Source of the DNA: a virus
Length of the DNA stretch: 25,453 nt
IMG/VR virus record: IMGVR_UViG_3300042935_001042
Span: 1 to 25,453 of that record
Reading direction: 5' to 3' (one strand)
Part shown: positions 21,300 through 25,453 of the stretch, in pieces
How positions within the stretch are numbered: the stretch's first letter is position 1
Layout: each line of letters starts with the position of its first letter
Program-made: the position numbers and the translations under genes
The notes under the pieces: model-generated
Databases searched by the model: none
What the model saw: only the letters and a program-made list of their open reading frames with translations
Told to the model about the DNA's origin: nothing

Positions 21300-22044
21300 T
21301 GATATAGTCTTTTAGCATTTGTGAGTAGTCTTTCTTCCAATTAGGATTTAGATTAACTTCTCCTGTAGGAATCTTCTTTTGTTTTCTTAAGTTCTCTATA
21401 TGAATACTATGTCTTTCTATTACGTTAGGTTTACCAGCCACATCGTGACCTTGTCCACTCATGTGGTAACCACGTCCTCCCCACATATAGAACCAACTAG
21501 CATCTTCTTTAGGCATCTCAACAAAGAGTTTTCCTCCATATTTATGTAATCTTTCAATGAATGTCATGTCATATCCTGCATTCTCTATTGGATGTCCTCC
21601 AATAGCTTTCCATGCAGACTTTCTAAAAACAATTCCTGAATTCCCAATCCAAGTGACAGCTGTAATATTTGGTTCATTATAAAGAACACCAGTCTTCCAG
21701 TGTAGAATATTTACATCATCTGTGAAGTGCTTATATATATTATCTAAATGATTGGGTAGTGCAATATCATCATCGTCCCATTGACAGATGATTTCTCCTT
21801 TACATAAGTTTGTAGCGTAATTCTCTTTATCACCAATTATAGGGAAGGTTTTGTCAAGATTTACAATTGTAACTTCTGGATGATCAAAGACTAACTTCTG
21901 AAGAGGGTAGTCATTAACTATAATAAGTTCCTTTGGACCTTTGTAGTCTTGATGGAGGAAACTATATAAAGATTCCTCCAACATATCTACCCTTCCATAG
22001 GTGATCATCTTACATGATATTAATGGAAGCTCTGTCATTACCAT
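21286..22044 (-). CDS. GT2 family glycosyltransferase
   Basis: A 252-residue protein. PLISCKMITYGRVDMLEESL starts the Rossmann-like nucleotide-sugar domain. GEIICQWDDDDIALPNHLDN carries the DxD metal site. NSGIVFRKSAWKAIGGHPI followed by AGYDMTFIERLHKYGG fits the GT2 acceptor region with the ED/TD-type base. No TM segment, so it is cytosolic. The first ATG and one two codons later are both possible starts. It overlaps the GroES-like gene by 7 bp upstream and the methyltransferase by 14 bp downstream. Confidence 0.85.
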   Translation of the reverse strand: MVMTELPLISCKMITYGRVDMLEESLYSFLHQDYKGPKELIIVNDYPLQKLVFDHPEVTIVNLDKTFPIIGDKENYATNLCKGEIICQWDDDDIALPNHLDNIYKHFTDDVNILHWKTGVLYNEPNITAVTWIGNSGIVFRKSAWKAIGGHPIENAGYDMTFIERLHKYGGKLFVEMPKEDASWFYMWGGRGYHMSGQGHDVAGKPNVIERHSIHIENLRKQKKIPTGEVNLNPNWKKDYSQMLKDYINANK

Positions 22045-22319
22045 TTCATGATTACATCAAAAGGAGACACTAACATTACTGTTTCTTCTTCTGATAATGG
22101 GATTAATGGAGCTTTCTGCAATGCATTTGGATCAACTAATAAAACATCACCTTTCTGGATGTTTTGGATAAGATCACCTACACTGTGTACAACTAACTTT
22201 GACAACTTCTTAAGCATCTCTTTGTTCAATGCTTCTTTTGTATTCTCGTCAACAATTAATTTTGTTTCTTCTTGTTTGGGCATCTCTAAAAAGATGCGAT
22301 TTCCTAATAATGTTGGCAT
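22038..22319 (-). CDS. GroES-like co-chaperonin
   Basis: A 93-residue protein. GNRIFLEMPKQEE is a start like the 'DRV.V' strand of cpn10. HSVGDLIQNIQKGDVLLVDP resembles the 'VG......VGD.V' part. EETVMLVSPFDVIMKW resembles the closing strand with the C-terminal 'dIlai' of GroES. The mid loop (KEALNKEMLKKLSKL) is longer and different, as in phage Gp31-type co-chaperonins. It may help host GroEL fold phage proteins. The call rests on pattern only. Confidence 0.5.
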   Translation of the reverse strand: MPTLLGNRIFLEMPKQEETKLIVDENTKEALNKEMLKKLSKLVVHSVGDLIQNIQKGDVLLVDPNALQKAPLIPLSEEETVMLVSPFDVIMKW

Positions 22320-22320
22320 A

Positions 22321-22596
22321 TTATTCTATATTTAAGAGTTTATAAAATCTTGCTCCATCTTCAGGAGTTAATGTAATTTCTGATTGAACAGTCTCACGAA
22401 CACTTTTGAATCCTTTCATCTTATTAGTCTTAATATCGATGTCTGGTTGTTGTGTAACTCTCTCATTGAAATCATCTAGGATTACAATTACATTACCTTC
22501 ATCCTCTGTTAAGGATCTAATCACCTTTTCAATATTGAAAGATGCTTTGTACTCTTTGTCGCCAATCTTGGCTGTGTAAACAAATTGGTTTTTCAT
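22321..22596 (-). CDS. Unknown 91-aa phage protein
   Basis: A protein of 91 residues with beta-rich start (FVYTAKIGDKEYKASFN), charged middle (NVIVILDDFNERV) and a helical end (EDGARFYKLLNIE). It has no TM segment or catalytic motif I recognise. Upstream lies a 41-bp AT-rich gap after the PhoH-like gene, without a matching -7 box. It sits between PhoH-like and GroES-like genes of the same operon. Confidence 0.55.
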   Translation of the reverse strand: MKNQFVYTAKIGDKEYKASFNIEKVIRSLTEDEGNVIVILDDFNERVTQQPDIDIKTNKMKGFKSVRETVQSEITLTPEDGARFYKLLNIE

Positions 22597-22637
22597 TTTT
22601 ATTAATTTTAATTGTTATACTCATTTAACTTTTTATA

Positions 22638-23309
22638 TTATTCACCACCATATTCATAAGATAAAATTTTTCCAACCAAATCACTTCTGTGATTCTCTTT
22701 TAATTTAACCCACTCTATACCTTCAATCTTTTTAGCGACATCAATTGCATAGGAGAGCCCTGTGTAACTTTCTCTAGTGTCTTTCTGTTCATTATCACCA
22801 TTGATGATAATCTTACCAGTCTTACCTAGTCTAGTTAGAATTGCAAGCATTTCTCCTTTAGTTAAGTTCTGTGCTTCTTCTACAACAAGAACATCATCAA
22901 TTGTTTTTCCTCTGATAAATTGTACAGGATAGGCAACAATCTTTTTGTCTTTGACAAGCTCTTGTATTTTTACTCTATCATAACACTTCTCAAGGTTCTC
23001 CTGAAATGCTTCTAGATAAGGATCAAACTTATCATCTAAACTTCCTGGTAAGAATCCTAAAGAGTTTCCCACTTCAATTGTAGCTCTTGTAACAAAGATG
23101 TGATTACATTGCTTTGTCATCAAGAAATCTAAAGCTGTCTGTGCACATATTAAAGACTTACCACTTCCTGCTCTACCAGTTACAATTACAATCTGATTAT
23201 CAATAATCAACTGCTTTGCAGCTTTCTGTTCCTCGTTAAGGGTGACGTTATATTTTACATCACTCTTTCTAACTCTGTTTGGTTCCTTCATCTTTTGTTT
23301 CTTTAGCAT
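22638..23309 (-). CDS. PhoH-like ATPase
   Basis: A 223-residue protein. The Walker A motif GRAGSGKS lies at 45-52 and the Walker B-like VLVVEEAQN at about 140-148. The PhoH-specific segments are FVTRATIEVGNSLGFLPGSL and NGDNEQKDT. The end has the LKENHRSDLVGKIL motif of this P-loop family. Phage PhoH proteins are widespread in marine and other environmental phages; their substrate is uncertain, with RNA helicase or nuclease roles proposed. The start overlaps the thioredoxin gene by 41 bp. Confidence 0.9.
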   Translation of the reverse strand: MLKKQKMKEPNRVRKSDVKYNVTLNEEQKAAKQLIIDNQIVIVTGRAGSGKSLICAQTALDFLMTKQCNHIFVTRATIEVGNSLGFLPGSLDDKFDPYLEAFQENLEKCYDRVKIQELVKDKKIVAYPVQFIRGKTIDDVLVVEEAQNLTKGEMLAILTRLGKTGKIIINGDNEQKDTRESYTGLSYAIDVAKKIEGIEWVKLKENHRSDLVGKILSYEYGGE

Positions 23310-23547
23310 TATTTATTTCCAACAATAGAGCATCAAATTTATCTTTAGATATAAGACCTGTAGTTCTGTGAACTTCATGTCCATCTTTAAAGAATATGAG
23401 TGTTGGAACTTTTCTAACACCAAACTTCTGGAATGTAGCTGAATCTGTTTCTGCTTTAATTTCCTTCATTGGAACACCTCTTAGCATTGAGGAGAGAGCC
23501 TTACATGGACCACACGTAGCCATTGTAAATTTGTAAACGTCAATCAT
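23269..23547 (-). CDS. Thioredoxin
   Basis: A 92-residue protein. The active site CGPC is at 12-15, after MIDVYKFTMAT. VRKVPTLIFFKDG carries the conserved cis-Pro, and HRTTGLISKDKFDALL closes the fold. It is slightly short but complete. In phages it may keep ribonucleotide reductase reduced or serve as a polymerase processivity factor; neither partner gene lies in this window. It overlaps both neighbours, with a 4-bp overlap upstream. Confidence 0.9.
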   Translation of the reverse strand: MIDVYKFTMATCGPCKALSSMLRGVPMKEIKAETDSATFQKFGVRKVPTLIFFKDGHEVHRTTGLISKDKFDALLLEINNAKETKDEGTKQS

Positions 23548-23951
23548 GATAAATTATATTTTTGTTTTAATTGTTCACGTCTTCTGTTGACTTCTTCATA
23601 CTTATATATGTCACTCTCCACATTTGTATGTTCGTCGAGTGTCAAAAGTATGATATTTTCTTCATCCAAACTAGCTTCAGGGTACTTTTCCTTTGGAAGG
23701 ATGTGATGGAAGTATGTGCTCATAGCTTCACTGCCAAGATATACACCACTTATTTCACTATAATGAGGCTTCTTCTTCCAGATAGATAAGAAAAACTCTC
23801 TCATCTGTTTTGACCTGTCAAGTTTTCCTTGATAGCTCGTTTTGTCAAGTGAATTGCGTGGTTTACTTGACGTTTTTGATAGAGGCTTTCTGGGTTTATG
23901 GCGAAAGCAATATTCACTCTCGCCATTGTTCCCACATACTTTACACTTCAT
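23544..23951 (-). CDS. HNH-type nuclease-like protein
   Basis: The frame from the ATG at 23951 gives 135 residues and puts the first Cys pair at the start (MKCKVCG). An earlier ATG at 23978 would add nine residues and overlap the MazG-like gene more. CKVCG...YCFRH may be a small zinc finger. TYFHHILPKEKYPE followed by ENIILLTLDEHTNVE fits the HNH core (H-H-x-x-P...N...H). The middle is basic. It could be a recombination or DNA-processing nuclease like those in phage replication blocks; a mobile endonuclease is less likely given tight overlap with both neighbours. Confidence 0.7.
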   Translation of the reverse strand: MKCKVCGNNGESEYCFRHKPRKPLSKTSSKPRNSLDKTSYQGKLDRSKQMREFFLSIWKKKPHYSEISGVYLGSEAMSTYFHHILPKEKYPEASLDEENIILLTLDEHTNVESDIYKYEEVNRRREQLKQKYNLS

Positions 23952-24360
23952 TAGTAGTGCTTCTATTCTTTGGATCAAACAAAGATTTCACATGAGGATT
24001 AAGTTTAATGCCCTCTAAGATTCGTCTTTCAAAATTAAGGTCTCTGTTAATTGCACTTTCTTCTGTGAACTTGTCTGGATAACGTGCTGCAAGTTTAGCA
24101 ATGTTGGTTTCCATGATGTCTCTTAGGTCCCATCCATTCATGTTACACAAGTTTGCAACATACCACATAAGATCTCCAACTTCTTCTTTGATGTTTACAA
24201 AGTCTAGTGGTTTCTTGTATGCAATACATTTCTTGTATACATCAGCAATCTCTGCTGCTTCTGTTTGCATACCTAGGACCATGTGGAGATCATCCATGAT
24301 GGCTCCATCAATTTTAGCACATGTACGTGCTGCTTCTGTCTGATAAGTGTTAATGTCCAT
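23941..24360 (-). CDS. MazG-like nucleotide pyrophosphohydrolase
   Basis: A 139-residue, all-helical protein. TEAAEIAD (33-40) and NIKEEVGDLMWYVANL (57-72) make up the ExxE...ExxD metal site (Glu34, Glu37, Glu60, Asp63) of the MazG/all-alpha NTP-PPase group. It would hydrolyse NTPs or dNTPs to monophosphates, and in phages may affect ppGpp or nucleotide pools. It starts 2 bp after recA ends and overlaps the HNH-type gene by 11 bp, in one operon. Confidence 0.8.
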   Translation of the reverse strand: MDINTYQTEAARTCAKIDGAIMDDLHMVLGMQTEAAEIADVYKKCIAYKKPLDFVNIKEEVGDLMWYVANLCNMNGWDLRDIMETNIAKLAARYPDKFTEESAINRDLNFERRILEGIKLNPHVKSLFDPKNRSTTNEV

Positions 24361-24362
24361 TT

Positions 24363-25406
24363 TTATAAATTAAGGGTTTCTTCTTCCTCTTCGATGTGTT
24401 CTTCTATAGGAAGATCAACCTCGTTGATTCTATCAACAATCTTTTGTTTCAATTCCTCATAGAATTCAGGGTTGTCTACAATAAGCTTCTTGAATTCATC
24501 AAGATCGTATTTAATATTATCAATTGTGAAGGTCTTACCATACTTACGTCCTATCTCAAACTCATTAAGAAGTTCCATCATCTCTGTAAGCTTGTCAATA
24601 CCTACACCATAAACAATTTCAAACTGTGAGAGTCTATATGGAGGAGACATCTTATTTTTGATACCTCTAAGCTTAGTGATATTACCATAAGTTACATCAC
24701 CATCTTTGGCCAAGGTTCTGCTCACTTCTATCCTTGCATCGCTGTAGAATTTAAGTGCATGTCCACCCTGAGTTGTGGTAGGATTACCAAACATAACACC
24801 AATCTTCTCTCTATATTGGGATATTACGATAACACAAACATTATGTTCTGATAGAGCAGACTTTAGTTTTGGATAGGCATTACTGTTTAGTAAAGCTTTC
24901 TTACCAATAGAGCTATCTCCCACTTCACCATCTAACACCTTCTTAGGAATCAATGATGAATCACTATCGATGATGACAAGATCAATGTCTCCAGTTTTAA
25001 TCATTTCCATTGCAATGTTGAATCCTTCTTCGCCACATGATGGTTGAGCAATCAACATCTTAGTTGTATCCACTCCTAATGCTTGGAAGTATTTCTTGTC
25101 AACAGCATGCTCACCATCTATATATAGAACAGTGCCACCTTTCTTTTGACATTCTGCAGTTACATGACCACAGATTGTAGATTTACCTGTACCCTCCCAT
25201 CCCATGAGCTCGTACATCTTACCTTTTACAAATCCTCCTACACCTAAAGTGATATGATCAAATCCAATACTCCCTGTACTGATTACATCATAGTTTCCCC
25301 CTGATTTAGAGTCTAATGCTAATATGGTTCCTACACCATATTGTTTGTTTAATTTGTCAAGAGCTTCTTGAATGCCCCCTTTTTCTTCAGCTTTTTTCTT
25401 TGCCAT
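24363..25406 (-). CDS. recA: RecA recombinase
   Basis: A 347-residue RecA homolog of nearly full bacterial length. The Walker A motif is GWEGTGKS (69-76), a variant of GPESSGKT. LYIDGEHAVDKKYFQALGVD matches RecA's conserved segment. LVIIDSDSSL is Walker B. The region with VGDSSIGKKALLNSNAYPKL, and MFGNPTTTQGGHALKFYSDA, matches the DNA-binding loops. The end is acidic (EEHIEEEEETLNL) as in many RecA proteins. It would catalyse strand exchange in phage replication and recombination. It is the first gene of the minus-strand block. Confidence 0.95.
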   Translation of the reverse strand: MAKKKAEEKGGIQEALDKLNKQYGVGTILALDSKSGGNYDVISTGSIGFDHITLGVGGFVKGKMYELMGWEGTGKSTICGHVTAECQKKGGTVLYIDGEHAVDKKYFQALGVDTTKMLIAQPSCGEEGFNIAMEMIKTGDIDLVIIDSDSSLIPKKVLDGEVGDSSIGKKALLNSNAYPKLKSALSEHNVCVIVISQYREKIGVMFGNPTTTQGGHALKFYSDARIEVSRTLAKDGDVTYGNITKLRGIKNKMSPPYRLSQFEIVYGVGIDKLTEMMELLNEFEIGRKYGKTFTIDNIKYDLDEFKKLIVDNPEFYEELKQKIVDRINEVDLPIEEHIEEEEETLNL

Positions 25407-25426
25407 TTTGATTGATTTTTGTTATA

Positions 25427-25434
25427 CAAATTTA
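25427..25434 (-). promoter_or_regulatory. Candidate -7 box of recA operon
   Basis: On the minus strand TAAATTTG, followed by TATAA, matches TAnnTTTG about 20 bp before the recA ATG. It copies the box at 16334 on the plus strand. The -33 region would lie beyond the window edge, so it cannot be checked. The 5' UTR would be very short. Confidence 0.5.
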
Positions 25435-25453
25435 ATAATAATTCTTGTTATTT

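Noticed and set aside
1-25453. tRNA genes, integrase or attachment sites
   Set aside because: No cloverleaf-like segments with a T-loop, no recombinase-type gene and no flanking direct repeats were noticed when reading both strands; a dedicated tRNA scan was not possible.

Overview
This window looks like part of the genome of a tailed double-stranded DNA phage (Caudoviricetes) that probably infects a member of the Bacteroidota, perhaps a flavobacterium. The evidence is tight, often overlapping genes on long single-strand blocks, very AT-rich DNA, and gene starts preceded by A-rich leaders rather than GGAGG-type ribosome binding sites. A few gaps also carry copies of the Bacteroidota -7 promoter box TAnnTTTG. 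TAA, TAG and TGA all end genes, so there is no sign of stop-codon recoding. No tRNA, rRNA, CRISPR array, integrase or transposase was seen.

Layout, plus strand (1-20078): the late block. It opens with the 3' end of a large protein, probably virion-associated (3-1124). A lysis cassette follows (1263-4190): four small membrane proteins (two holin-like), an M15 peptidase endolysin, and an overlapping pair that looks like inner- and outer-membrane spanins. Two tiny conserved-looking genes come next (4196-4476). Then comes a long run of virion or adhesin genes (4507-16641), made of short N-terminal 'docking' modules reused in front of very different C-terminal parts: a seven-bladed propeller plus beta-helix, Thr/Ser tails, leucine-rich-repeat-like sequence, and a collagen stalk with a possible C1q-like head. 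Two glycosyltransferases, a ferritin/Dps-like protein, a fiber protein and three free-standing homing-type endonucleases (GIY-YIG, HNH and endonuclease VII type) lie among or just after them. The block ends with small, very lysine-rich proteins (16890-20078), three of which share a repeated KxGG...KA[KQ]xG motif. A bidirectional terminator at 20080-20106 closes it.

Layout, minus strand (25406-20113): an early or metabolic block read toward the same terminator. In transcription order it encodes RecA, a MazG-like pyrophosphohydrolase, an HNH protein, thioredoxin, a PhoH-like ATPase, an unknown protein, a GroES-like protein, a GT2 glycosyltransferase, a class I methyltransferase and a second small glycosyltransferase. 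A TAAATTTG box lies just upstream of recA.

How it may work together (inference): the minus-strand block supports replication, nucleotide pools and folding, and its last three genes modify glycans. The plus-strand block builds the host-contact parts of the virion and lyses the cell. The points most worth pursuing are: homing endonucleases whose N-termini copy the start of the gene they precede; the reused Cys-containing docking modules; Thr-rich tails beside glycosyltransferases; a spanin candidate that seems to use beta-strands ending in Phe instead of a lipoprotein anchor; and the KxGG-KAxxG protein family.
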